DNA of 64,000 nucleotides from Membranipora membranacea (taxonomy: Eukaryota > Bryozoa > Gymnolaemata > Cheilostomatida > Membraniporidae), in assembly GCA_914767715.1 (NCBI GenBank), contig OU612070.1, positions 2,621,501 to 2,685,500 on the forward strand, read 5' to 3'. The notes below the pieces were generated by a model. The model saw only the letters and a program-made list of their open reading frames with translations. It was not told the origin of the DNA and did not search any database. Numbering within the stretch: position 1 is the first letter of the stretch; every line of letters begins with the position of its first letter. The translations under genes and the position numbers were made by a program. Shown piece by piece: positions 48,601-55,920 of the stretch.

Positions 48601-51600
48601 CCTGAGTGTTCTGGACGATCCTCTATGCTGATTTGGTTTTTGATTGCTTGCTTCAATAATTACGCGGTTAAACACATCATCTATCAAATCGTGACAGGCT
48701 ATCAAAAATGGAGGAGTTGATAATATCTGTAGTAAAATCACATCCTCCTATTTATGATAAAAAATACCATAAATACAAAGATAGGAGTGGTACTGTAGTG
48801 AAAATATGGAAGGTAATAGCTGTATCACTTGGAAATGGAAGGTGTCCTGACATGACATCCATAGTATAGCATAGGAAAATCAATTTTACAGAAGACTGAA
48901 ATTTTATTTGGTGAAGATCCAAAGTGACTAAGACCCGGATTTAATGTGACATCAATATCCGGTCGTTTGTTATCCCGCCCATTTAATATCATTGGTCAAT
49001 CTAGCCACCTGATTTATGACCCCCATCTAAGTCACTAGACCATCGCCTACTAATTCATAGGCCTGTGTAGCAGTGTGAGCTCACCCGAGCATGTCTACAG
49101 ATGCCATCGGCATGTGATTAACTCGCTTCATGTAGCTGCAGCTTAAGACTATGCCACAATCATCAGTACTAATACTACGTGCTATGGCAACAAGTGTGTT
49201 TTAGCATCAGCAAGCATATTTTCAGTGTTATTTTTTTGTCAATCATCTGTTCTGTGGAGAATATGGCCTCATTCTGATATCACTCCTTTCCACTTAGGCA
49301 TGCATGTAGGACGTTTTTATACAAAGTAGGTCCTCGCTCAGCCGGCGAGCAGTTTTGTACATTTTATTTAGTAGCAAAGTTTTGTAATAATTCCGCTAGA
49401 GTAGTTTGAAACTGATCACTCTTAATTCGAATTGGGTGCTTTCGAGTTCCATCATGATGAAAAGAGAATAATTATTAGCCCAACCTGGGACTCGCGCTAC
49501 ACAGTCTTTGATGCCACATCAATTACAGAGTATTATCTATTCATTACAGCACCTATCTTGCCTGGTCATCTACATACATACATAATATTGACTAGAACTG
49601 TAAAGGCTTATACTATAACATTACAATAGCAATAAGGAATGTAATTTATTAGGCAGGCAGGGTTAATTATACAATAATGGTTGCGGGTTGGAAAATAATA
49701 TATGGGTCAATTCTGAAACATAAGTTGAAGAGCATATCACACTTGCCAGTTGATCTAAATTAAAAAATTGGAGATTTCAATTTACAGCGATACTGCACGT
49801 CATCGCAATGCTCCGAGGGTACGAAGTACCCGTGCGATCCACCTGGGGGTTTAAAGGCAGTGTGATCCCCAAACAGGGTCCGGAGCATTGCGATGACGCG
49901 CAGTACTGCTGTAAATTGAAATCTTCCACTTTTGAATTTAGATTACTTGGCAATTACGATATGCTGTCTAAAGTGTTTAAGAAAGCAAAAAACAACCACT
50001 GTTCATATCATATCTTTGCAATTGCAATGAACAAAAAAAGTAATTTTTTTCGCACAAGGACATTATTGAATGATGTAACCTAATTTTAAGTGTGAAGATC
50101 CAGGGTTTAGAAGGGTCTATAGTATGCTATCTCCCCTGTCACCGATTCACATCTAATGATGATCCACTTACATTATAAAGGTGAGTTTATACTATGACGT
50201 TTTTTGGACGTTTTTAGCCATGTCAACAATTTTTGGATGTTTTTGTATAGCTGTCTTCCAATGCAACAGCTTCTGAGCGTTTCTAAAAATCGCGAGCGTT
50301 TTTTTCAAAAAGTTTGATGTTGTCTTCTCTTCCCAGTATTCTCATTGGTCAACACTTAATTAGGTCATAGAGAAGACAACTTTTCATTTTCCGAAATTGA
50401 AAACATTGCTTAAAACGTTCAGAAATCGCGCGATGGGAAGAAAACTCTCCAAAAGCGTCCAAAAATCATTAACATTGCTAAAACCGTCCTAAAAACTTCC
50501 ACAAACCTCATAGTATAAACTCACCTCTACAGAAAGCCAAGCTCGGGCTCACCTAGGACAGTTACAAAGCTGCTCTACTTACACTAGAAATTATCAAAAA
50601 AAAGTATTGGACAACCATAGAGTAGTCAAAGATATTTTAGTTTAACCCCTGACAGGTGATATAACATAATCTAGACCCTTCTAGACCCTGGATTTTCGCA
50701 CTTTAAATTAGGTGACATCATTCACTAATGTCCTTGTATGAAAAATTTACTTTTCTTGTTCATTACAATGGAAAAAAGCTTTGATATAAACAGTGGTTGT
50801 TTTTTGCTTTCCTAAACACTTTAACTAACATTTCTATGTCATATTTGCTCAATCAAAGTAAGTGATGAGTTAGACAGAATATAGACAAAGCTGTTACCTG
50901 TGCTGCAGAAGATTGCTGCTTCTATTCTGTATCAAATTCTATGAAATCTATAAAATTATCTGCATCAAAGGGAGATTACTCCGAAAAACACATGCATCAC
51001 TGCTTTTTCCACCACAGTGAGATGTTGTTGCGTCACAGTATTTAATGAGGACACTTTTTGATGCTCATTGTCCAGTCTAGTGTTGTGTGTTTTGTCTATG
51101 GCTAAAACTCTCTTATTCTGACATCGAGTCTACAATATTATCATGTGTATCTCTGATCGTTAGAGTAAATTTAGCAAAAGTACCTAATAAGATAATTTAA
51201 CTCGGTCCTGCACTCCAAATTTTTGTGTGATGGTACTAATTATAAGTGAATTAATTATCTCATTATCGAACAGAGATATAAAAGCAATAGTATATAATGT
51301 GATCAGTGTGGCTTTAGGAGTAAGAGGTGGCTTAGTTGGTTAGAGCAGTTCCATAGCATGCAAATGTTGAGGGTCGTGGGTTCAAGTCCAACTGCAGCCC
51401 CATCCACTGCGGGGGCTTGGTTGGCCCCCAGGTGTGCTACTACCGGAAGCAGAGAGCAACCAGGCACAGATATTTCAGCCCCTAAGGCAAATAATATCTG
51501 CCGCCCATGCTTCAGGGCGTGGCATGTGATTTTACAACTGATTTTAATCAACCATGTTAATCAACGGCTTTAACATAGACTTCAAAACAAGAGGCATTTA

Positions 51601-52332
51601 ATTATGGACAATGAAACTCCCTGAAATGGTGTAGTAGCATTGGTGTGAGCATTGACTTACAGCTCATATACCAGGTTTGTTGTTGATAACTTAATAAATT
51701 TTGTTCAGTTTTGAGACAAAAAACTGCAATAGATTTAGCAGCTCGTCGTGAACAGTTTGATAAAAGTGTTTAGCAAACAATCATTTTGAAAAAGAAATTT
51801 AGTATAGCTGAATTTAACACAATTCTCAAACTAAAAAACAGATTAAAACTGATTGAGTTATGAACACCAAACCTGGATGGCAGACAGCAACAATGGCATA
51901 GCTGCTTCTACACCTCCAATCTCGTCACGCTGCATGTGCCTCGCTTCAGCTGTATATGGTGTTTTGTCTAGGGTTATTAATAAAAATATAGTTACTTTAC
52001 TTATAAGCGTTTTTGCTTTTTCAATCACTGCGGCTATTTCTACTGCTCATTTTGTGCACTATGCCTGCCTATCTAAAGCACCCTCTAAAGCCTCTTAAAG
52101 AAATCTATTCATTTGGACAGTTTACAGTATTAAATAAAACATAGAGAGAAATGCATTGCCCTGTGTTTTTTTATCCAGTTCCACAGAACCAGATGACATT
52201 GAACTACATGGAGTTGGCTCTACTGCTGTCTATGAGAATCAGATGAACACACAATATGAATCTGTTGATCCTGTTTACTCCCAGCCAGATGTGAATCAGC
52301 CGGATAATCATGTATACAGCTTACCCCAATAA
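29777..52332 (+). CDS. Gene B: single-pass receptor, 3 lectin-like + 9 FN3-like domains, tyrosine tail (27 exons, 1,460 aa)
   Basis: Twenty-seven exons listed below join into one open frame of 4,383 bases with GT-AG introns; all phases close. Product: signal peptide (1-20); galactose-binding-like domains at about 24-178, 179-310 and 311-461, with LAVDGS, WWKVDLG and ANDG words of the F5/8C and F-type-lectin fold; nine FN3-like domains (462-1353); membrane helix about 1372-1396; cytoplasmic tail 1397-1460 with tyrosines 1428, 1436, 1443 and 1456. Many NxS/T sequons fit a glycosylated ectodomain. Likely role, by inference: cell-surface binding of carbohydrate or matrix/cell ligands with SH2-protein signalling. 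No enzyme domain is present. I do not recognise a named family member. Start chosen at 29777 for the leader; a short upstream frame at 29761 overlaps it. Confidence 0.9.
29838..30687 (+). other. Gene B intron 1 with TA microsatellite
   Basis: A TA run of about 56 bp at 30547-30601 lies shortly before exon 2; gene C has the same run at 60543-60594. The B intron has its own segment 30236-30465, absent from C. No exon seen. Confidence 0.7.
30688..30939 (+). CDS. Gene B exon 2, lectin-like domain 1, first half
   Basis: Encodes NIAVNKTATQKS, HPPGLAVDGS, IRDGQFSHTKEG and QWWKVDLGAVFYIYRVEMW. Phase 1 at both ends; donor GTATGT. Confidence 0.9.
31244..31465 (+). CDS. Gene B exon 3, lectin-like domain 1, second half
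   Basis: Encodes FRLSNISLLTCLERD, PVPGRHIAVFNNG and the closing strand TLTEFRVFGI, as at the end of F5/8C-type domains. Phase 1 both ends; donor GTAAGT. Confidence 0.9.
31466..32934 (+). other. Gene B intron 3 with a foldback repeat
   Basis: Arms at about 31915-32085 and 32650-32810 are inverted copies of each other (CAGGGTCTTGAAAGGTCTAGAG against CTCTAGACCCATTTAGACCCTG), with the MITE 32269-32649 in between. A relative of the arms lies at 49970-50830 in the last intron. Gene A lacks it; C has it. Confidence 0.7.
32269..32649. mobile_element. 381-bp MITE, CATACTTGCCAA family (copy in gene B)
   Basis: Ends CATACTTGCCAAG and CTTGCAAGTATG; flanks CATTCTAG and CACTCTAG (8 bp, one change). It lacks about 98 bp that the gene C copy keeps. 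Inner hairpin near 32345-32362 (CGAGGGTGCGAAGCACCCG). Confidence 0.8.
32935..33132 (+). CDS. Gene B exon 4, lectin-like domain 2, first half
   Basis: Encodes NYNVAKYKPVTTTPS, LDHLVDGMNFSPESC, VQWELDLLDTYLIHLVRLV, DCG. Phase 1 both ends; donor GTAAGC. All eight base differences from gene C in this exon change the protein. Confidence 0.9.
33764..33961 (+). CDS. Gene B exon 5, lectin-like domain 2, second half
   Basis: Encodes GEILVESLNLMLKNASG, SAPCNFIEPATHHIDVYC and the closing GKISEIQVFGS. Phase 1 both ends; donor GTAAGT. The first 115 bases match gene C exactly. Confidence 0.9.
34466..34690 (+). CDS. Gene B exon 6, lectin-like domain 3, first half
   Basis: Encodes NYARNGIATQSNP, ASRANDGTKGTG, ITHTAQSENQWLKIDLGRR, MVEMVVYNRVGDC. 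The VYNR-DC word is close to that of F-type lectins. Donor GTGAGT. Confidence 0.9.
34962..35189 (+). CDS. Gene B exon 7, lectin-like domain 3, second half
   Basis: Encodes DRVQDASFYTTELNG, MDYIQCDDNRQPLT and closing VKLREFEAYGL. Donor GTAAGA. Confidence 0.9.
35579..35696 (+). CDS. Gene B exon 8, FN3-like domain 1, first half
   Basis: Encodes EPGTFNDVPRVSLMF, SNSTDLVMSLYQW, TNNMTGDAPPS. It ends in phase 2, unlike the phase-0 middle of the later FN3 pairs, which marks this domain as separate in origin. Confidence 0.88.
35815..36017 (+). CDS. Gene B exon 9, FN3-like domain 1, second half
   Basis: Encodes YSIYQKTDTESFVK, TVDIPIGGLIATSGYEYRV, YGDVNTVGSSLTVPA; the GLxxxxxYEYRV word is the FN3 F-strand pattern. 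Confidence 0.88.
36776..36867 (+). CDS. Gene B exon 10, type-a FN3 unit 1, first half
   Basis: Encodes PPNVEDIDTTNHTEIYDVG and SVTANVTWK with the strand-B tryptophan. Phase 1 in, phase 0 out. Confidence 0.85.
37086..37299 (+). CDS. Gene B exon 11, type-a FN3 unit 1, second half
   Basis: Encodes LSYRVIVKDMAGNIL, VYSVEITTANRRGPNTV; FN3 strands C, F and G. Confidence 0.87.
37607..37713 (+). CDS. Gene B exon 12, type-b FN3 unit 1, first half
   Basis: Encodes APNQPQNVSFTAVNSSC, IQFNWTAPIGGGNIVTGYM; starts the cysteine-bearing FN3 type. Confidence 0.87.
37897..38065 (+). CDS. Gene B exon 13, type-b FN3 unit 1, second half
   Basis: Encodes YSCEGHLPISG, TSCGYTPGTNITCSLQAVAG, LPCS. The C...CGY-P-G-xITC...C pattern repeats in exons 17, 21 and 25. 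Donor is the less usual GTTCGT. Confidence 0.83.
38590..38678 (+). CDS. Gene B exon 14, type-a FN3 unit 2, first half
   Basis: Encodes EPLIKEITTASLPIAKDNG and TTINWE. Confidence 0.85.
38679..40012 (+). other. Gene B intron 14
   Basis: 1.33 kb, AT-rich; no exon, repeat partner or RNA gene recognised. Confidence 0.5.
40013..40220 (+). CDS. Gene B exon 15, type-a FN3 unit 2, second half
   Basis: Encodes VSSHCNDVKFDLIVKDSDD and CSNYTLSLTGTNIEGFSS. Confidence 0.87.
40893..40999 (+). CDS. Gene B exon 16, type-b FN3 unit 2, first half
   Basis: Encodes VPKQPTSVNVIEHNATC, VKVSWTESDKNGCPISNYT. Donor GTGAGT; directly after it lies an exon relic (41018-41130). Confidence 0.87.
41018..41130 (+). pseudogene. 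Relic of a type-b FN3 second-half exon inside intron 16
   Basis: In frame with exon 16, the intron reads ISLCGFYPLSPS, MHIVAYTHQGPSTSS. This matches exon 21 (QLCGFYPGSE, DIVAYTSAGPSPT) and exon 25. It has no acceptor before it and no donor after it, and its front part is missing. It looks like a dead extra exon. Confidence 0.6.
41703..41883 (+). CDS. Gene B exon 17, type-b FN3 unit 2, second half
   Basis: Encodes FNCSSSDGHFVTD, EVCGFYPDSLVTCVVYATN, IYLSC. Confidence 0.87.
42048..42139 (+). CDS. Gene B exon 18, type-a FN3 unit 3, first half
   Basis: Encodes DPTAAVISDNVTESSETIG, DRIKLGFEWQ; near-parallel to exon 22 (DRIKLGFEW against ERIKLKFGW). Confidence 0.87.
42280..42496 (+). CDS. Gene B exon 19, type-a FN3 unit 3, second half
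   Basis: Encodes ESEVNCYGKVAYEVDVTDT, FTDLDPYISYSIRVTSKND; parallel to exon 23 (NETNCHGTTTYHVSLTD, DLEPFTNYTFVVITSND). Confidence 0.88.
43030..43139 (+). CDS. Gene B exon 20, type-b FN3 unit 3, first half
   Basis: Encodes APYDKPRNLTVETNDSSC, VDIQWKVPEYTNGEIQNYT. Confidence 0.88.
43317..43488 (+). CDS. Gene B exon 21, type-b FN3 unit 3, second half
   Basis: Encodes IDCMTMRDNQ, STQLCGFYPGSEVSCDIVAY, TSAGPSPTATG, LSC. Donor GTGAGT within ACCAGTGAGT. Confidence 0.88.
43764..43852 (+). CDS. Gene B exon 22, type-a FN3 unit 4, first half
   Basis: Encodes PEAPEILNVTETIEVIGG, ERIKLKFGWT. Confidence 0.87.
44062..44281 (+). CDS. Gene B exon 23, type-a FN3 unit 4, second half
   Basis: Encodes NETNCHGTTTYHVSLTDM, DLEPFTNYTFVVITSND. 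Confidence 0.88.
44800..44915 (+). CDS. Gene B exon 24, type-b FN3 unit 4, first half
   Basis: Encodes APYDGPPTLDISVMKDCCNC, IALLWTKPTQPNGEISMYT. Confidence 0.87.
45246..45417 (+). CDS. Gene B exon 25, type-b FN3 unit 4, second half
   Basis: Encodes VDCKDKKYTHSTYT, STQLCGFSTGSDVSCGIIAY, NSAGASPTTTS, LC; the closest relative is exon 21. Confidence 0.88.
45806..45974 (+). CDS. Gene B exon 26, juxtamembrane stalk and membrane helix
   Basis: Ser/Pro/Lys stalk (TSSKSTPKMPPSSGK), then a helix from IAIISSSSAGAVVLC to SLIALVAYIV, followed by basic KVRSQ, a stop-transfer signal. Ends in phase 2 at GATGAAAG. Retention of the following intron would read AGG then TAA, ending the protein at once. Confidence 0.9.
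48486..49142. mobile_element. 657-bp TTAA-flanked MITE
   Basis: Ends AGCTGCAGCTACATGA and TCATGTAGCTGCAGC are inverted copies over about 22 bp; TTAA stands on both sides (48482-48485 and 49143-49146). No transposase inside. The target site is as for piggyBac or Kolobok. Confidence 0.85.
49733..49963. mobile_element. Hairpin MITE related to the CATACTTGCCAA family
   Basis: Ends CATATC--ACTTGCCA and TTGGCAA-T-GATATG are inverted. The inner part (GAGATTTCAATTTACAGCGA, CATCGCAATGCTCCG) is also inverted and resembles the start of the MITEs at 32269 and 62272. No target duplication was found. Confidence 0.6.
49970..50830. repeat. Foldback repeat related to the one in intron 3 of B and C
   Basis: Left arm (AAAGTGTTTAAGAAAGCAAA, GACATTATTGAATGATGTAA) and right arm (CTTTCCTAAACACTTT, CATTCACTAATGTCC) are inverted and match the arms at 31915-32810. 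The centre carries the MITE 50178-50527. Confidence 0.7.
50178..50527. mobile_element. 350-bp hairpin MITE with TA target site
   Basis: Ends AGGTGAGTTTATACTATGA and its reverse complement; flanking TA at 50176-50177 and 50528-50529 fits a Tc1/mariner-type duplication. The interior (GACGTTTTTTGGACG, CGTCC-AAAAA words) is also palindromic. Confidence 0.78.
51320..51560 (+). repeat. tRNA-derived SINE
   Basis: The head has TGGCTTAGTTGGTTAGAGC (near-perfect A box) and GGTTCAAGTCC (consensus B box), but 29 bases separate the D-stem end from the T-stem, too many for a plain tRNA. The body has CCACTGCGGGGGCTTGG and GGCCCCCAGGTGTGC. Better called a SINE than a tRNA gene. Confidence 0.7.
52179..52332 (+). 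CDS. Gene B exon 27, cytoplasmic tail
   Basis: Fifty complete codons after the split serine, ending TAA at 52330-52332. Acidic start (STEPDDIELHG), then VYENQ, TQYESV, VYSQP and VYSLPQ at the C-terminus. Known ligand patterns: YxN for Grb2 SH2, TxYxxV/I for the ITSM of immune receptors, YxxP for Crk/Nck SH2. No AATAAA is seen shortly after the stop; the antisense LINE begins about 340 bp downstream. Confidence 0.88.
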
Positions 52333-52669
52333 CCAGAAGCTAGAACTATAGAGAGGGCACGATTCCCAGAGAAATATGCATAATAGAATATATACCTGTG
52401 GTTATCAATTTCTGGATAGTATAGATTATGATAATACTTCTCTGAATATTTCGAAAACAATCAACTGGGGATCTAAACATGAAACATCAAACATATCAGA
52501 ATATAGATATAGCCATACAAGATATGGTAATACACGTGCTTCCAGGTTAGTAGAAGCAAAATTCTTTTGATGAGATGATTAGGAAAAAAAGCAGGGTGGG
52601 CATGGTACTCATCTTGTTCGCTCATTAACAGAAAAACAAATCTAGAATGGAGAATCTCTCTCTTTCTCT

Positions 52670-55560
52670 CTTTGCAGTCAGTCGATTCGACAAAGCCTGT
52701 TTCGTGATTATGGTTAAGGTTTGATGACACATCTCCATCCATGTCGATTTCTTGCCACCTGCTGCCACAGGTCAGAGTTGATCTAGCGCCATTTCATGTT
52801 TAGCTTCGCTTCATCCTTGAACCTGAGTATGGGTCTATCTGAGAATACAGCAGCTGTCTCAGTAACCTGTCATTATCCATCTCGTGCACATGTCCCAGCC
52901 ATCTGAGGTTTTTCTCTATCCAGATGTCTGTCATGGAAGGGAGTCCTGCACGCCGTATGATCTCTACATTTGTTATTTTCTCCTTCCATGTCACATTCAT
53001 TATGGTTCGCAGATGCCTCATCATGAATTCACTGAGATTTTTTGCCTGTGTCCTATAGATGGTCCATGTTTCTGCTATATATAGGAGGGAAGACAATAAA
53101 ACCGCCTTATAGACTTTGCACTTTACCTCGATAGTAACATGCCTATTCTTCCAGAGCCAATCTTGTAGTTTTTGAAACACACCACTCACTATACCCATTA
53201 TGTTCCTGATCTCCTTATATATCCGAGGGTTGTTAGAGACTGTACTTTCAAGGTACTTGAAGCCCGTACACTGAACAAGAGGTTCTTGATCAATGTTTAT
53301 GGCTTCAGGGTCTGGAGGGGAGCGAAGGAGCTTCACCGGCTGGTATAGACACTCAGTCTTTGTTATAATGATATTCAGACTGAACTGTGCTGCTGCTTTG
53401 GCAAAGCAATCGATCAGCTTCTGGATGTCCTTTGCGATGTGGGCCACCACTGCACCATCATCAGCAAATAGCATCTCTCTCACCAATTTTTTATTGGATA
53501 GGGTTTTGGCTTTGAGTTGGCACACATTGAAAAGGTCTGTATCAAGGTGCATCTCTATATGAATGCCTTCTCTTGAATATTCGAACGCTACTCCAAGCAT
53601 AGCAGACAGGTACATGGAGAAAAGCGTTGGGGCTAGCACACATCCTTGTTTGACTCCATTTGTCACAGCAAAACTTTCAGGAATGCCAGTGCCCTGTGCT
53701 GCTTGAGCTTGCATACCATCATGTACAGCCTATATAAGGTTGATAACCTTCTGTCAAACCAAACTTCCTCAGTATGTGCCAAGGGCCATCTCTCGATAAG
53801 GTGTCAAAGGCTTTAGACGAGTCATAGAAAACAGCATGGAGGGGCATGTTTTGCTCCGTGCACTTCTCCTGGATTTGCCTCAGCTTAAAGACCATGTCCA
53901 TGGTGTTTCTTCCACTTCTAAAGCCGCACTGGGTCTCTGGTCTCTGGTAGGGTGTTTGGTGTTATCTTATTTATTCCGTTGAGGATTATACGGGCAATTA
54001 TTTTGCCGGCTATCGACAGAAGGGAAATTCCTTGATAGTTTTTTTACCCTTTCCTTTCTTGAATATTGCTGATATATTGGTGTCTTTCAATTCTTGCGGC
54101 ATTTGCTCCTTCTTCCAGATGTTTGATATCAGTTCAAAGGGTTTCCGTCAGTTATTCCATAGTTTGGCAGGTAGGCCACATCTTCCAGCAGCCTTGTTTA
54201 CCATTTAAATTTATGGCCAACATAAGTTCCTTATAAACTGGCCCATCATCCAGATCAGTAACAGTGGGTCTGTCAGCTATGGTTTTGAGAGCTGCATAGT
54301 CTACATTACCCGGGATGTTTAGGAATTGGTTAAAGTTATCAGCAAACTTGTTCAGCATATCATCCTTTTCTCTCACAATCAAGGGCAGTTAGTGGAGTCG
54401 TTCCCCTTTTATGAGGCCCATAGACCTCTCTCAATCCACTGTAAAATGTTTTTTTTATTATAATTTTTTTCGCAACAAGCTGTGATCCTTCTGCATTCTC
54501 ATCCCACCACTTAGACTTCAGCTCTTTTGTGTACTGCTGAAGTTTTTTTTATTTCCACTATTCTTGCTCTGTTTGCCCGCAGGTTTGTCTGCAGGTGCCT
54601 TGCTTTTGCCTTGGTCCTTTTTTCAAGCAAGATATCTAGCTTTTCATCACTTTCTACACACCAGTCCTGGTAATTCCTCTCGGGTCGGCCAAGGATTTGC
54701 TCAGCTGTGGCAAAAAAGTAGCTCGCTTCAGGTGGACCCATATGTCTTCTATATCTGTGTCTGTCTTCTCTAGTTTTTCCCTCTTGGTCTCCTTGTCCTT
54801 TAGCTTGATGACCATCAGCTTGCTAGGAGGCTTGGCATTGGTCTTAGTAATCCGTTTCTTGATAGAGAAGGAGAGAGTAGTCTTTCCAATCTTTCTGTTT
54901 GGTGTGGTCTAGAAGATACCCGTGCTTTGATCTAGGATGAATCCATGACACCTTGTGATGTGACTTGTGATTGAAGATGGTGTGTGTGATTGAAATGTTA
55001 TACTCAGATCAGAATGCCAGAAGGAGTTCACTGTTTGAGTTGCACTTGCCACTAACATGATGACCAATCACCCCAGGCCAAATCTTGCTGCTAACCCTGG
55101 CATTGAAATCTCCGGCTATGATCAGTTTGTCGTTGATGGGGACTTGTCTATTACTTCTCTCAGCTCTTCATAGAACGGCTTTTTTGCCTCGTCCGGGTTT
55201 GTCATGGTGGGGGCATATGCGCTGATGATGGTGGCGTAGACATTTTTCTGCAGTCATAAATCTGTGGTTGTTTGACTATTGAGTTCTTTATAGCAAAGCA
55301 AACTCCTGCCTTCTGCCTCCTTCCTCTCGTTTTCCCCTCTTCCGCTTCTTAAAAATGTGTAGTTGTGGTCCACTATGCTATCATGGAGAGCCAACGGCGT
55401 CTCACTGAGGGCTCCGGCTCCAGTCTCTTGGAGCCATCTCTGTTGAGGAGAGTGCTAACATTCCACTCAGCTAGTCCCAGAATATTTTTGCTACCTGCTG
55501 ACTCTATGCTGGCCGCCGGAGCAGGAGTGAGCCGGTGCAATCCTTCCTGACCCGACGACG
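52670..55560 (-). pseudogene. Degenerate non-LTR retrotransposon (endonuclease + reverse transcriptase)
   Basis: On the minus strand, 5' to 3': endonuclease words EWNVSTLLN, ALSET, FAIKNSIV, ISAYAPT and [15 protein letters not shown] (55530-55000); a linker with broken frames (54741-54152); then reverse transcriptase with FYDSSKAFDTLSRDG (motif A, near 53830), NGVKQGCVLAPTLF, the catalytic FADD near 53460, and the thumb to the stop at 52800. The frame is broken several times, and the endonuclease has a deletion after LEPE. The 3' end is near 52670, beside a GA-rich stretch. It lies tail-to-tail with gene B. A fragment of the same LINE sits at the left edge of copy 1 of the segmental duplication. 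Confidence 0.9.
52800..53714 (-). CDS. Longest intact LINE reading frame: reverse transcriptase palm and thumb
   Basis: 304 codons, open from MQAQAAQGTG to the stop, with VKQGCVLAPTLFSMYLSAML, REMLFADDGAVVAHI, FSLNIIITKTE, FKYLESTVSNN and the C-terminal LRWLGHVHEMDNDRL. Motif A lies upstream in another frame (53719-53901), so the enzyme is not intact. Confidence 0.85.
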   Translation of the reverse strand: MQAQAAQGTGIPESFAVTNGVKQGCVLAPTLFSMYLSAMLGVAFEYSREGIHIEMHLDTDLFNVCQLKAKTLSNKKLVREMLFADDGAVVAHIAKDIQKLIDCFAKAAAQFSLNIIITKTECLYQPVKLLRSPPDPEAINIDQEPLVQCTGFKYLESTVSNNPRIYKEIRNIMGIVSGVFQKLQDWLWKNRHVTIEVKCKVYKAVLLSSLLYIAETWTIYRTQAKNLSEFMMRHLRTIMNVTWKEKITNVEIIRRAGLPSMTDIWIEKNLRWLGHVHEMDNDRLLRQLLYSQIDPYSGSRMKRS

Positions 55561-55920
55561 TTCAAGCCGGTATTAGTGTTCATCTGTTTTTCCATATCAT
55601 AAAACTGCATGCAAAAGGTTAAGCGAGGACTGGCCTTTGCATTACCAGAATCACTCTCTTGACAAAACAGGGATGTTATTCCATGTGCAAGAATCGGTCA
55701 AGACATATTGGCGTCCCTGCCTAGCTGCAGCGGCTAACTAGTAGATAGGTTTGTTCGTCTCTTCTCCTGAATGCTGCCACAGATATTTGCTGTATTCTAT
55801 CGGTATTTACTCCCCTAGCCTTTGTCATCCATAAACGGCTGCAAGGCAGCAGTACGGGATTGGTGGATGAGCACAAGACCCAAGGTGCATGGGGTAGGTA
55901 GTATATTTGTCCTATCAGGG
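55561..55920 (-). repeat. 5' end region of the minus-strand LINE, copy 2
   Basis: Aligned with 26109-26480; it lies upstream of the LINE endonuclease frame and has no protein-like frame of its own. Confidence 0.55.

Larger units (their letters stand above)
46072..51112. repeat. Large inverted repeat: arms 46072-46990 and 49240-51112
   Basis: Matching inverted blocks, from outside in: 46072-46330 with 50870-51112; 46370-46500 with 49560-49735; 46540-46670 with 49410-49540; 46830-46990 with 49240-49400. The right arm is interrupted by insertions at 49733-50870. Shared words include ACACAACACTAGACTGGACA and CATCATGATGGAACTCGAAA. The loop 46991-49239 has a MITE at 48486-49142. The left arm keeps a tRNA-like B box near 46587. 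Confidence 0.85.
45975..52178 (+). other. Gene B last intron, 6.2 kb, packed with repeats
   Basis: Separates the membrane exon from the tail exon and is several times longer than other B introns. It holds a 5-kb inverted repeat (46072-51112) with nested MITEs, a SINE at 51320-51560, and an isolated 51853-52098 open frame with one hydrophobic stretch that has no paralogue or splice support. Confidence 0.7.

Noticed and set aside
51320-51395. Functional tRNA gene with intron
   Set aside because: Boxes are near consensus, but 29 bases between D-stem and T-stem and a SINE-like body downstream favour a SINE.
51853-52098. Alternative exon with a membrane helix in the last intron of B
   Set aside because: One hydrophobic stretch in an 81-codon frame, but no acceptor/donor pair in the right phase and no paralogous exon seen.
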